Assembly: GCA_026210745.1 (NCBI GenBank)
Contig: CP110630.1
Coordinates: 2,604,001-2,668,000, forward strand
Direction of reading: 5' to 3'
DNA length: 64,000 nt
From: Exobasidium rhododendri
Lineage: Eukaryota > Basidiomycota > Exobasidiomycetes > Exobasidiales > Exobasidiaceae
The notes beneath the pieces are model-generated. The model did not search any database. It was not told the origin of the DNA and was given only the letters and a program-made list of their open reading frames with translations. The position numbers and the translations under genes are program-made. Position 1 is the first letter of the stretch; each line of letters opens with the position of its first letter. Below, one piece after another: positions 53,353-64,000 of the stretch.

Positions 53353-55284
53353 ATGTTGCAGAAGAGATGGGGACATGTCTGCAACGTCTATAGCACTCTC
53401 TTCCTTGAGCGCGCGGGTGCCCCTTCACGACCGTCGACAGGATCAATAGCACAGGCCCGCTATGCCTCCTTAAGTCACCAAGCAGTAAAGCATGTCGATT
53501 CAGAACCCTTGCCATCAGACTGGCAAGCCGTCATTGGCGTAGAAATACATGCTCAATTGAAGTCGAAGAAGAAGCTTTTCAGCTCTGCTTGGACGGAGAA
53601 TAGTAAAGCAAGTCTGTCAGATTCGGAGAACACCTTAGTAGCACCGTTAGATGCAGCTTTGCCAGGAATATTGCCTTCCTTACAAAGGGAGCCCTTCCTT
53701 CTTGCACTTCGAGCTTGCTTGGCGCTAGAATGTCAAGTCGCAGAAACGATGACCTTCGACCGAAAGCACTACTTCTATCACGACCTTCCAAGCGGCTACC
53801 AAATAACGCAAAAGTACGGTGAGTAGGGTCAAGCTTGGGGCGGAAGTCAACGTGCCAAGGAAGCGAGTTACTTAGGTCAGAGCCATTTCCAGCTCCAATG
53901 GCTCGCAATGGCAAGGTCAGGCTACTTTATGCTGATGGCTACCTACCCGAAACAAGTCAAGAGACAACAGTGCGGATCGAGCAAATTCAATTAGAGCAGG
54001 TAGGTATCTCGTAGCAATACGTGAACAATCTCGATACGAATATTGACGATAGATACTGCAGGATACAGCAAAGTCAAATCATCATTCCACTCATACCAAT
54101 AACTCTACCACCTCACTCGACTTAAATCGAGCTGGCTCTGCTCTCGTCGAGATCGTCAGTGGTCCAGATATGAGAACAGCAGAGCAAGCAGGCGCATACA
54201 TTCGCAAGCTTCGAGAGACTGTTCGCAGACTAGGCGTCTCGGACGGGAACATGGACCAAGGCTCGTTTCGTTGCGACGTCAATGTGTCTGTCAACAGGAA
54301 AGACCAGCCTTGGGGTGTACGCTGCGAAGTCAAGAATCTGAACAGTATACGATTTGTGCAGAAAGCGATTGGTGAGTTGGGGATGCAGTGTAGTGTAGTG
54401 GAGTGGTGAATAGTAGTAGCACTTTTCTTCAGTACTGACGAGGAGTATCTCCTTCAGGTTACGAGATACACCGTCAATACAGACTACTTTCTTCCAACGA
54501 CAAGGTCTTGCAAGAGACCAGAGGATACGACGAGGGTACTGGAGAGACATTTACCCTGCGAAGTAAAGCAGATGCTCCAGACTACCGATACATGCCTGAC
54601 CCGAATCTGGCCCCGGTGCACATACCGAAGGAGTTGCTGACTTCAATACGGGCACATTTGCCCGAATTGATTGAGCAACAGCGTCAGAGACTAATAAAGC
54701 AATACAATGTCGCTCTTCGAGATGTCAATGTTTTGGTCAGAATCGGTCTGGAAGAGGATCAGGAGCGACCGAAAACCGGCACGGACGCAGTAGCATACTT
54801 TGAGGAATTGTCTCAAGGTCGTGATGCAAGGGTGGCTCTGAACTGGATTGTACAAGTCCTCCTTCGCGCTCTCAACAGTCAAGACAAGACATTTGCAGAC
54901 AACGTCCTTGAGGCCAAGCACTTGGGAGAGTTGATCGACCTTGTCGAAAGTAGCCAGGTCACCTCTTTCACTGCTCGGGCCTTGATCGAGGATATCTTGC
55001 GAGAGAAAGAGACACTGCAGACCCACTCTTCTGCTCCCAATCCAATCTTCGCCCTTCTTTCGGAAAGAGGTGCTTTAGCCCTCGACTCTGGTGATGCATT
55101 GACCATCGCTTGCCAAGAAGTCATTCGAGACCTGCCGGTGGAATCCGACAAGGTTCGAAAGGGCAATGAAAAGGTGATCATGAGACTGGTGGGAGAAGTC
55201 ATGAAAAGAGCAAAAGGTCGGGCAGATGCTCAATCGGCTCGCGGGATCTTCCTTGAGTTGCTAAGAGGGCAAAAGCAAGTGTAG
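53353..55284 (+). CDS. PET112: Mitochondrial glutamyl-tRNA(Gln) amidotransferase subunit B
   Basis: GatB subunit of the GatFAB/GatCAB enzyme that converts Glu-tRNA(Gln) to Gln-tRNA(Gln) in mitochondria. Exons are 53353-53818, 53881-53999, 54062-54371 and 54458-55284, giving 573 residues. Motifs: [42 protein letters not shown] (the last part formed by splicing), [53 protein letters not shown] and [20 protein letters not shown]. The C-terminal YqeY-like helical domain is present ([19 protein letters not shown]). The Gln/amide-binding body is complete. Confidence 0.96.
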
Positions 55285-55444
55285 AGTGTAAAGAATTGTA
55301 ATTTACGATCGATATATATATATGTAGAAGACATCCGTTGCAATCTTCAGCGGATATACACTGTCTGACTGAAAAGGTCAATGCTGTATGTACCTAATCA
55401 AATCACCTTCATATCCTCCTCTTTCCTTCATGCTTGGCTCTCCT

Positions 55445-55889
55445 CTATTTCTCGAGCGAGACGAGGTACTTTTCCAGGTCGAATTGCGGTGATTCTGGAT
55501 CACTCACCACTGCACGATGGGTCCACGTAAAGTAGTGCATCAGGCCAGCTATTCTTTCTGCTGAACGAAACTCAACGACATTATCGCACTCACCACCACT
55601 TCCACTGGTATGAACAGCAGCTAAAATCTTCTGGTCCTGTTCCTTTCGCTTATTCTCTAGCAGCTTCTCTTGATACTGTTTCTCATGATTAGCTGCTCTG
55701 ACATCTTCTCGCTTCTGTAGCGTTCTTTGGTGGACGATGCCATATCCGATGCCTCCGACTAGTGCAGAGTAGCGTGCGACCTGTGGAACCGGGGGGGGGG
55801 GCGAGGTGACTGGGATCAACATGCAGGCCTCTAGGCAAGCCCGAACCATGCTCAATACTGCAACCCACATTGACTATTGGGCTTGACAT
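55445..55889 (-). CDS. TIM11: Mitochondrial ATP synthase subunit e
   Basis: Small inner-membrane subunit that promotes ATP synthase dimers and crista shape. Exons are 55869-55889, 55594-55780 and 55445-55509, giving 90 residues. The seven-codon first exon, MSSPIVN, joins to VARYSALVGGIGYGIVHQRTLQKRED, the family opening with a GxxxG-like helix. The coiled-coil region EKQYQEKLLENKRKEQD follows, and the last exon gives SDPESPQFDLEKYL, the conserved fungal end. The first donor is GTGGGT rather than GTGAGT. An unspliced reading of the minus strand gives a longer, unlikely frame starting inside intron 1. Confidence 0.94.
55791..55801. repeat. Poly-G run in an intron
   Basis: Eleven G on the plus strand (C on the coding strand) within intron 1 of the subunit e gene, ten bases upstream of its acceptor. 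It could serve as the polypyrimidine tract; its length may be unstable or misassembled. Confidence 0.75.
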
Positions 55890-56415
55890 GATGCTATACT
55901 GCAGCGCCAGCGTTTGTGTAATAAAGGTCGTGACAAGTAGGAAGAAGGAGAAATTGCTCGAGTCAAAGGTGATCAGTCCTTGCTGAAGATCTCGACTCCG
56001 ATACTGCGATTTTGTTGCTATGCTCTTTGACTAAGTGATTTTGATGCCCACGACGAGTATCAAGGAGGTGACGTGCTGAAGAAGAGACGAATGCCGCAGA
56101 GTCGATCTTTGGAGATGGTCAGAAGATGGATATCGCTGCAAATTCCTTAGTCCTACTTCAGTCTCGAGAAGAATACATCTCAAGCTGTCTTGCAAGCCCG
56201 CCAACTTCCGGCCGCGAGGAATAGCGCGTTGGTTGGCCACGTGTCGTAAACCCCTCTTTGAATTTTTCATCGATCTTAAACACTCGCCACTATAATTTTT
56301 TTGGTAGACTGCATTCTCGCTCAAATTTCCTGGAGACAATCTCTGCTTTCGTTTTAAGGAATAAGGTCTTCCTTCACATCTTGTCAGCTGCACCTCCTTT
56401 CATACTGAGACCAAG
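55890..56415. promoter_or_regulatory. Divergent intergenic region subunit e / NSA2
   Basis: About 525 bases between divergent starts. A 120-codon minus-strand frame (56031-56393) begins with a non-conserved sequence and is not supported as a gene. No repeat or clear motif. Confidence 0.4.
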
Positions 56416-57441
56416 ATGCCGCAAGTGAGTCAGCACATGTGCTTGCAGAGACAGAAGGAGGAGTGTGCACAAACGCTGATCTGGCTTACTTATCCCTTCT
56501 TAGAATGACTATATTGAGGAGCATCAGCGCCGACACGGAAAGCGTCTCGATCATGAAGAGCGAAAGTAAGTGCTGAAAGAGTGGGAGCGTCCTCTCTCCG
56601 ACTTTGTGAGCTTACAGGGTCTCTCTCTTTACCCTCCTATAGGCGCAAGCGCGAAGCTCGTGAGGTTCATAAAGCCAGTGCGGTAGCGCAAAAGACGATT
56701 GGTCTCAAGGCAAAGATGTTGAACAAGAAGAGAAGAATCGAAAAGATTCAGATGAAAAAGACGATCAAGCAACACGAAGAGAGAGACATCAAAGCCGCTT
56801 CCACATCTGCTCAACCAGATCAGGCGCTTCCTACCTACTTGTTGGATCGTGAAAATCAAAAGGATGCGAAAGCTCTCAGCAGCGCTGTCAAGGAGAGGAG
56901 GAAAGATAAGGCAGCCAGATATAGTGTACCTCTGCCTCAAGTACGAGGTATTGCGGAAGATGAAGCTTTCAAAGTGATGAAGTCCGGAAAGAGAAAGTCA
57001 AAACAATGGAAGAGAATGGTCACAAAGGCTACCTTTGTAGGTGAAAGCTTTACCAGGAAACCCCCGAAGTTGGAGAGGTTCATTCGGCCCATGGGTTTGC
57101 GATACAAGAAAGCACACATCACTCATCCCGACCTCAAAGCAACCTTTCAACTACCGATCATTGGTGTCAAGAAGAATCCGCAGTCGCCAATGTACACACA
57201 ATTAGGTGTCCTGACCAAAGGAACCATCATCGAGGTCAACGTCAGTGAATTAGGAATGGTGACTACAGGAGGAAAGGTCGTCTGGGGTAAGTATGCGCAA
57301 ATCACCAACAATCCAGTGAGTAGTAGCGGCAAGACTGATCATGCCTTGTCATTTGATTTGGAGATGTGCTGACGACTTGCTCAATGATTCTTACAGGAAA
57401 ACGACGGCTGCATCAATGGAGTCCTGCTGCTCTCCTCTTAG
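56416..57441 (+). CDS. NSA2: Ribosome biogenesis protein NSA2
   Basis: Pre-60S assembly factor that acts in processing of 27S pre-rRNA, related to ribosomal protein eS8. Exons are 56416-56424, 56504-56565, 56643-57315 and 57397-57441, giving 262 residues. The start MPQ is a nine-base exon spliced to [21 protein letters not shown]. The basic middle ([24 protein letters not shown]) and the C-terminal beta domain ([74 protein letters not shown], shown by its blocks [19 protein letters not shown] and [14 protein letters not shown]) are nearly identical to other fungi. The last exon gives [11 protein letters not shown]. Confidence 0.97.
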
Positions 57442-57523
57442 GCAATTTTTTTCTGTTCTTCGTTCTTCTCTTGGTCTGTACAATAGATTTTGATATCATG
57501 AGTGTTCTTTCATCGTAGTGCAT

Positions 57524-58438
57524 CTATTCGGTCCTCTGCTTTGCTTCCGCTTCTGCTTTTCTTCTCGCCACTCTACTCGTGCGAGAGTAGACGGACCATG
57601 CTGCCATCAGGACTCCCACAGGCGGGACGAGCCACTGAACCAGAGTACGCAGCCGTCCGAGACCCTGACTGCGCTCTCTCTTCCATCTTTCAACGACTCC
57701 TTTCACCTGTTCTTCGAGCGTCTCCGAAACACCGTCGGCGTTGTCCAAGACTATGTCAGCGTACGGCAGCTTCTTCTCCAACGATAATTGGGATGACAAT
57801 CGGTGATTTGCGTCTTCTTCGGTGAGGCCTTTATCACCATCCCTCTTGATCATGCGGGATAATTGCGTTTCAGGAGGGCTGTAAGATTCGAAGTGGTGTG
57901 TGTCAACAGCAACGCCATTGAACGATTCCGAGTCTGCACTCACCACCAGACCACGATCATTTCTCCGCAGAACTTCCACAGCCCGGCCTCGACAGCCAAG
58001 GGAGTGTCTATGATGACAATGCTACACCCCGTCATCCAGTACTTGAACAGTCTCCATGCCATCCTCTTCCTGATAGCGGTGTGGGTATACTTGTTGAGCA
58101 CCTTTCGATTGCTTTCATTTTCCGTCCCAAACGTTAGACGTCCCAACGCTGGCCTGTTCAGTGTCCCGTCAGGTTGTAGAATAGACTCTCCAAAGTGCCT
58201 CACCAATTTTTCGAGTGTTCTACTAGCATCGTTTGGCTGGACCACCTCTCGAGCCACGAGATCCAAATCTATCAGTGGCAGAGCATACGGAGGAGAAGAG
58301 AGCAGTCTCGACGTGGTTGATTTGCCAGAAGCAATTCCGCCCGTCAAGCTGACCACTGTAGAGAGGGGCAGGATACAGATGAGTGGGATGCCATAAGCCT
58401 TCCCCTCATTCTACCTCTTCTCGAGACTCACCTAGCAT
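57524..58438 (-). CDS. CAB5: Dephospho-CoA kinase
   Basis: Last enzyme of coenzyme A synthesis, phosphorylating dephospho-CoA. Exons are 58432-58438, 57944-58355 and 57524-57878, giving 257 residues. The first coding exon is just ATGCTAG; splicing yields MLVVSLTGGIASGKSTTSRLL with the P-loop. Further blocks: LIDLDLVAREVVQP, LNRPALGRLTF, and, across the second intron, IVVWCPPETQLSRMIKRDG. Late in the chain YADIVLDN is conserved. A C-terminal hydrophobic helix (LRTLVQWLVPPVGVLMAAWSVY) is followed by a basic tail, as in fungal members thought to sit on mitochondrial or ER membranes. Confidence 0.95.
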
Positions 58439-58621
58439 CGTCTTTATCAGTGGCCAATGAACGATAGAAGCCTAAAGGGGAAGAGAACGGACAATGGAAG
58501 ACACTGTGGGCGGCCGGTAGTTGGTCCGCGCGAGAAAAGATAATGCACAGACTCCCAGACTTGGACATGCAGGCTCACACTCCATTTTTTGTATTTCCCC
58601 ACCACATCATTCGGACCTCGC

Positions 58622-61600
58622 ATGTCAGCTGCTTTGTTTGTGAATGACACAATCGGCGACATCAAATCAGCAAAGTACGGTGGTCCGGACAAGAGTCAGA
58701 TCCCCAGATTCCGACGAGTAGGTGGTGAGTACGCTTCAGGAGCATGTAAAGGCAGTAGTACTCCTACTTCAAGATGTACTGACGCAGTCTCTTCCTTTCT
58801 ATCCAGCTGGTCGAGTGCTCGGACTAGACGAGAGCTTACGCATTGTACAAGGAAGCTCTTCCAGGGAAATAGAGATCACGTCCGGAGGTAGAAAGGTGAG
58901 TTTTCGTGCGTAAGAGAAGGGGAGAACACTGGGCTCACTGCGAAAGACCCTTGCATTCCTAGCGAGCGAGGTACACTGATGTGGAATACTTGAAGAAGCT
59001 TGGCTCACGGGGCCAAGAGAGGTTGAAGTCAGGGACATCCAACTCGAATAGTATTGCTTCATTTCTTCCTTTTGAAAGCGAGAAAAAACCGAACGACGAC
59101 AATGACTCATATCTAGGTCATGAATTTGCTGGTACAAATAAGAGTGCGCTCTCTGACAACGATGACGCCCACCACTCGGGAGATGAGTCTGCCAGTGGCG
59201 CAGAAGCATCACCTCAAAGCGAGGTACTAGAGAGATTGGGAGCGCTGAATGCCAAGATACTTGAAGACGCACAAGACATTACTAGCTGGCTTTCTCTGTC
59301 GCTCATACAGGAGGAGGTCATAACTTCGGCCCTAGCGCAGGACAATTCAAAGGCAGTAGAGGGAGGCGGAGGACACGGTGTGGGCAAAAGCCAAAGGAAG
59401 TTGCGACAATCAATCTCAGAAGTCCAGCTTGCTGTGCTGGAAAGAGCAAGTCGAGCCCACCCATCGAATGCCCTTTCTGTGCCCCTCCGGATCGCCAAGT
59501 TGCATTCAGCGGCCTTGAGTGGGATGTGGGATTTTGAGCGAATCAAGCAAGAGTGGGTCGCAGGCATTTCGACTTGCTTGAGCAACTACGAAGCTGCTGT
59601 CGAGATGTTGCATGCATACTTGGAATGGAGGATAAGCGACGGCGATTCATTCGTGCTCCACGACATTCTGCAAATATTCGCGGATGCACTTGAAATGTTT
59701 CGACATCATTACTTTCATGATACTGGATCCAAAACTATACTTGAGAAGGAAGTCGAATCATTGCGCATGATCGAGTTGCTCGTTCAAGTGATGGTAGATG
59801 CCGGCTTTCCAGAGAGGGCGAATGGTCTACTTCAAGCATTGTCAGAACTGACTTTCCGTCGTCCGCCCCGTCTTTCCATTAAGACCGAAGAGGATTTCAA
59901 GCATTCCTGCGCTCAGCTAGAAGAATACTGGGACTTGAGAGATCATCGTATAGGAGAGAAAGATTCGGAAGGCTGGGCGAGCTTCTACAGCGGTCTTGAC
60001 AAGCGCTCCGAGGTCACCTCGAAAAGCAAGACGAGCGAAGTCACAATGATGACATTTGCGCCTGTTCCAAAAGACCTTAGCGACCAAGATCCAATTGTCC
60101 GTTGGCTTGCATTAGAGAAGGCTAGAGCTGCACTTCGAAGACTGCCTGCCAAGAATGAAGAAGAAGCGGACTGGACGACGGGAGAGTTAGAGGTAGACTG
60201 CTTTTCAGTCGTTCTCTTTGACGATATTGGTCAGTTTCTAGTGCCAATCGAATCAGAAAGAGGAAAAGAGACACTTGTCAGTATGTTCCTGTCTTCGCTT
60301 GGCGTTCCCGGTAGTGGTATGCTAGGTAGCATGGGGAGAAACCATCGACACCTGCTTCGGTCAGAGCAATTCTGGCCATCTCATCTTCTTCACCCTCCGC
60401 ATGAAAGCAATTGGGCAGTGATTGATGGGGAACTGATGCAACGACCTAGAGCGTCTGCCCTACAAGACCCCTTTCAAGTGCCAATCAAGACGTGGTTCCC
60501 TCGCTTGGGTGAAATGTTCTCCATTCAAAAAGACAAGGCGAAACCGTGGTTTGCCTTGTGGGATTCAAGTGAAATCGAAGAAAACGGAGGCAAGACAGCG
60601 AAACTTTATCTTGAGCAACTAAATGATTTTTCCACAGCAACAGCATTGAATCGTCTTGGTTTGAGCGATTCGATTCAATCACACAAAGCTACTACCAAAC
60701 TAGCAAAGCAGCTGCTGAAAGGGAATCAGGATGACATCGATCTCTGGCGAGCTTTTGCACGAATCGAAAGGAACAACGGCGCCGTAGAGACTGCAAGGAC
60801 TGTGTATATGAGCTTGCTGACTGGTGATGGTCCTGCATTGCACCTGCATTTTGTTTGGGCAGATTGGGTGGAGATGAAGTGGGAGACGGGAGACCGTGTC
60901 ACTACCTTGCATCTCCTCTCCCTAGCAGCAACGCATGGACTTGGACATGCTGGGCAGGTTTCCTTTCAGCCACTCCACTCTGGTACATCGATTTCACCGA
61001 TGGAGATCCTTCGAAGCAGGCGCACCTTTGAGCAACTCCTTCTGCAGCCGACATGCAGCGGTAGCTTGGTGTTCTGTGCTGCCTTGTTTCAGTATCTATC
61101 CGGAGATGCCGAGGAAGCGTTCGAGAGTGCATCACGAGTCTTTACTGAGTATCTTCAGAAAGAAGGCGTGCCCCCTGATGATCGACAGGAAGCTGCTCTC
61201 ACCCAGTGCAAATTCATCTGGCGTCATGTCAAGGGGCGATCCGCTACCTTTATACCACAGGAAATCACTACTCTTTACTCAAAGTATGCCATTGAATTCT
61301 CCGACAATTCAGCGTTCGTGGCTCTCCTAGCTGCGTTTGAGACGAGGACGAAAGTGGAAAACGTTGTGCGTAAGGTTCTGGAGGGAAAGATGCAACGACT
61401 GGGCAAGGAGGCTAGAGAAGAAGATTGGTTGCTCTACATCTACTGTGAACTGCACCTGAACCTTTATTCGGTCAATCAGAATGCAGTCAGAGCACTGTTT
61501 GAACGAGCAGTGCAGGCGAGAAAGTGAGTTGTGCAAATGACAGCTATAGCATCGTCGTGGATTTTGAAGTAAGTAACTTGAGTAGTGCTCAGACTTGTCC

Positions 61601-62094
61601 TTTCTTTTAGCACGGCCAATTCGAGTCTTATATGGCGGCTCTTTGTGCAGTTCGAGAGCCATATCTGTCGAGGCAAAGAAGTACTCGCAACGCTGTCAGA
61701 AGAGAGTGCAAAGCAGGACAGAGAAAGCAAGCAGATTCAGGCGCAGGGAGCCAAGGCGGACAAGAGACGGAGCAACGCGGCTCTACTGCACGCAAAGTCG
61801 ATCTTATTCCGAGCCATTCGACAAGTGCCCTACTGCAAAGGTGAGTAGCAGAGTGGTCTCGTGTGCCAAATACCGAACTCAGTACGCTAATCTCGACTTC
61901 TCGCAGACCTTTACCTCGCTGCTTTTGCCCCTCCACTGCGATCAGCATTCAGCACAGAGGAATTGCTGTCACTCGCGCAGACAATGCAAGAGAAGGATCT
62001 GCGCTTCTTTGCCAATCTGAGCGCATTCACCGAGACATTGGAAGCAGAAATAATCGGTGACGAGTCTGATGCGTCTTTGCAGCCGTCACGTTAA
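58622..62094 (+). CDS. NRDE2: NRDE2, nuclear exosome/RNAi regulator
   Basis: Nuclear protein of the NRDE2/Nrl1 family, which binds the MTR4-type helicase and affects exosome targeting, splicing and heterochromatin. Exons are 58622-58724, 58807-58895, 58963-61523, 61611-61840 and 61907-62094, giving 1056 residues. Conserved elements: VNDTIGDIKSAKYGG, IPRFRRVGAGRVLGLDE (formed across intron 1), LNAKILEDAQDITSWLSL, HAYLEWRI, IVRWLALEKARAALRRLP, VLFDDIGQFLVPI and HAT-like helices such as IDLWRAFARIERNNGAVETARTVYMSLL. Many relatives have a longer disordered N-terminus; it may lie in an upstream exon I could not identify. It is divergent from CAB5. Confidence 0.93.
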
Positions 62095-62171
62095 GAGGAG
62101 CAGTGTCACCATGTATTATTTAAAGACTGAATACCCTCACATAAAAAGTACTATCTACTACTATCTTCCAT

Positions 62172-64000
62172 CTACAACTTGGCCTTTTCACCGCCTTGCT
62201 TGGCCTCCAGTCGAAGGTGTAAATCCCGCAGTTCAAGCGCAGCTTCGTTGATGTAATGTCGTAGGCGGCTTGCGTCTAGTTTCATCGACGTCAGTGCAAA
62301 TGTGAGAGAAGTCTCCTTGATAGCGTATGCACATCCGAATCCATCTGGTGTTACTTCACCGTAGCCCCAAGCATCGAAACTTTCACTTGAGATTTGACTG
62401 GTACTCAATTGCCAATTGCTAGACTTTGCGAATGCTTCATCTTTATACAATTGAGGCACTTCTTCTCCCTCTTTGAGAAGCTTCTTCAAGCCGAACAGGT
62501 GTCTGTCGACTCCTTGACCGTCGGCGGCGGCAGAAGCATACGCCAAGTGTTGTTTGGTAGCCTTTTGAAACTTTTCAAACCTTTCTTCATCACTGACGCT
62601 TCCGTCTTCCATAGCCAGGACAAACTGATTACTTTCCACACTTGCACTTCGAATCGTCTCTGTTCTTCCCCACTTGAACTTCCTCGTCTGAGCACTCTCG
62701 TATGTTGCACAAGCCTTTCCGAACATCTTGTAGTAAGCCAATTGGATGACCATCTGAACCCAAGCATCAGGACTACACTTGAACTTCTTGATACTTGCCT
62801 TGCCGTACCCGGAGAATTCCAAAACAGCCAGATCGTGCTTTGCTTTGAGCTGGTCAAAGTCAGTAACGGCTTCTTTGATGTGGTCCTCCACATTCTTATC
62901 CAGTGCAAAAGAGATTTGCTTCGGTGTCGACAAGTCACTGCGGGACGATGAACCAAAGTCAATCTTGTTGGCAGCAATAGCTGAAAGCACGAAATCGTTC
63001 ATTCGAAGGGTGGGTGTGCCGTCCATTGTTGAATGCTCGCCGACATAGCCACTCTTGCCGTTGTCATTCACGATCAGCTGTTGCTTGTCGTAGAAGCGAT
63101 TCTTGCCGTCTCCAAACCACAGATTCCAAGACCTTTCTTCTGTCGTTACTGCCTTTACATCGTCCAAGCAGAGGACAATGACGCTGCTCTGAATTCGTTC
63201 CAATGCTGCCTTGTTTTGAGCACCGCCGTTTCCCTCCACATTGAGCAGAGCTTCTCTCGAATGGGTCCACTTATCTCGATTGTTGGAAGTGAGAGATCCT
63301 ACGGGATATGCGTCAGCGGGAGGCGCTGATGCTACAATCTTCTCTAGTTGGCTCTCGATCTCGCCAGCGCTCAATTCTTGTCCATTCTCATACAGTTCGA
63401 ATTCGAAAAAGAAGCCATTTCGAGCGACGACGAGGTGGTTGTATGTATTCGAGTCATACTTCTTTGCCTGGTCGATGGGAATCACAGGGAGTCGAGTCGC
63501 ATTGAACATCCAGGGGTATGATCCGGAGCACATTGGACCAGATTTGGTCTTTTCTGGAGCCAACTGTTCACTTTCTAGCATCTTTCGGAACTGCAACATG
63601 GCCTTTAACTGACTTGCTGCTCTTTTTGTTCCTGTCTTTCTTGACTTATCATCGCGATGAACGTAGAAATAGCTCACGTACGGTACCACTGGATCTCGAT
63701 AGCCCATGTATGCTGCATCATTCCACCAGGCTGCTAGCCAGTTCCCGTCACTCTCTGGATCCTTTGCTCGTTGCAGTAGACGCTCTTGCAATTTCTTGAA
63801 CAGTGCTGCATCACTTCCATCAAGGGCAGATTGAACAGCTGATTCTGTTGCTTTCAGAGAGGTTTCAGTCTGGTGAGGAATCGTCGTTCGCAGGTACTTC
63901 TCCAGCGTTTGCTTCAGATCCGGTACAGGCAAGGAAGGCAAGGAGTCCTGTCCAGCAAAAAGAGGTCCTTTACCACCAGCTGCTGTCGTTGCTCGCAAGA
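62172..64000 (-). CDS. CAT2: Carnitine O-acetyltransferase, 5' end outside the window
   Basis: Transfers acetyl groups between CoA and carnitine for shuttling between peroxisome, mitochondrion and cytosol. The open frame reaches the right edge, so the N-terminus, where a mitochondrial presequence is expected, is missing or in another exon; at least 609 residues are present. Choline/carnitine-acyltransferase blocks: SLPVPDLKQTLEKYL near the start, WWNDAAYMGYRDPVVPYVSYFY, MCSGSYPWMFNATRLP, the catalytic His in GYVGEHSTMDGTPT, and DAWVQMVIQLAYYKMFGKACATYESAQTRKF. The chain ends in AKL, a peroxisomal PTS1 variant, consistent with the dual location known for this family. The stop is 77 bases from the NRDE2 stop. 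Confidence 0.96.
   Translation of the reverse strand, partial: LRATTAAGGKGPLFAGQDSLPSLPVPDLKQTLEKYLRTTIPHQTETSLKATESAVQSALDGSDAALFKKLQERLLQRAKDPESDGNWLAAWWNDAAYMGYRDPVVPYVSYFYVHRDDKSRKTGTKRAASQLKAMLQFRKMLESEQLAPEKTKSGPMCSGSYPWMFNATRLPVIPIDQAKKYDSNTYNHLVVARNGFFFEFELYENGQELSAGEIESQLEKIVASAPPADAYPVGSLTSNNRDKWTHSREALLNVEGNGGAQNKAALERIQSSVIVLCLDDVKAVTTEERSWNLWFGDGKNRFYDKQQLIVNDNGKSGYVGEHSTMDGTPTLRMNDFVLSAIAANKIDFGSSSRSDLSTPKQISFALDKNVEDHIKEAVTDFDQLKAKHDLAVLEFSGYGKASIKKFKCSPDAWVQMVIQLAYYKMFGKACATYESAQTRKFKWGRTETIRSASVESNQFVLAMEDGSVSDEERFEKFQKATKQHLAYASAAADGQGVDRHLFGLKKLLKEGEEVPQLYKDEAFAKSSNWQLSTSQISSESFDAWGYGEVTPDGFGCAYAIKETSLTFALTSMKLDASRLRHYINEAALELRDLHLRLEAKQGGEKAKL

Noticed and set aside
53176-53376. 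Extended N-terminus of TBCE from the ATG at 53376
   Set aside because: The extra 67 residues look non-conserved and would make the TBCE coding start overlap the divergent GatB coding start; the CAP-Gly domain begins properly after the ATG at 53175.
56031-56393. 120-residue minus-strand frame in the subunit e / NSA2 gap
   Set aside because: Composition is random-looking, with no family motif, and it spans the NSA2 promoter.
58447-58621. Upstream N-terminal exon for NRDE2
   Set aside because: Family members often have more N-terminal sequence, but no ATG with a usable donor and frame could be shown here.

Overview
The window is a stretch of fungal nuclear genome, most likely from a basidiomycete yeast or smut-like fungus (Ustilaginomycotina or a relative; this placement is a weak inference). 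The reasons are: no bacterial operons; nearly every gene interrupted by short introns (about 40-110 bases) with GTGAGT or GTAAGT donors, CTNAY-type branch sites and CAG/TAG acceptors; a nuclear eukaryotic housekeeping gene set; and tight packing on both strands. I could place 38 protein-coding genes in 64 kb. Two are cut by the window ends. Exon models were built by hand from splice signals and reading-frame continuity, and totals were checked to be multiples of three. I saw no tRNA, rRNA, transposon or CRISPR array.

Layout. 1-5.9 kb: TRP (partial), GPI1, protein farnesyltransferase beta, and the histidine methyltransferase HPM1/METTL18. 6-16.3 kb: an unrecognised Ser-rich conserved protein, PTPA, SRP19/SEC65, mitochondrial ferredoxin, EMG1, a small basic protein, and a mitochondrial P-loop ATPase. 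16.5-27.5 kb: COQ5, a secreted lysozyme/transglycosylase-like protein, a roadblock dynein light chain, CAF40, mitochondrial TyrRS, and a membrane-anchored alpha/beta hydrolase. 27.6-36.8 kb: GAL7, OST4 (48 residues), seipin, POP5, a 3-hydroxyacyl-CoA dehydrogenase, YTH1/CPSF30, and a PuuE-type polysaccharide deacetylase. 37-47 kb: a Zn2Cys6 regulator beside an SSU1-type exporter, ETF-ubiquinone oxidoreductase, 3-ketoacyl-CoA thiolase, and a RAD51 paralogue. 47-64 kb: PIG-L/GPI12, an RNase H-like protein that has lost two catalytic aspartates, TBCE, GatB, ATP synthase subunit e, NSA2, dephospho-CoA kinase, NRDE2, and carnitine acetyltransferase (partial).

How the genes relate. Most neighbours are unrelated housekeeping genes in divergent or convergent pairs. 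A few themes recur. GPI-anchor synthesis has GPI1 and GPI12. Fatty-acid and acetyl-CoA oxidation has thiolase divergent from ETF-QO, a hydroxyacyl-CoA dehydrogenase and carnitine acetyltransferase. Ribosome biogenesis has EMG1 and NSA2. RNA processing has POP5, YTH1, NRDE2 and CAF40. The most notable items are the RNase H pseudo-enzyme, the secreted lysozyme-fold candidate, the regulator/SSU1 pair, a possible 7-base micro-exon in PIG-L, and the many very short first coding exons.
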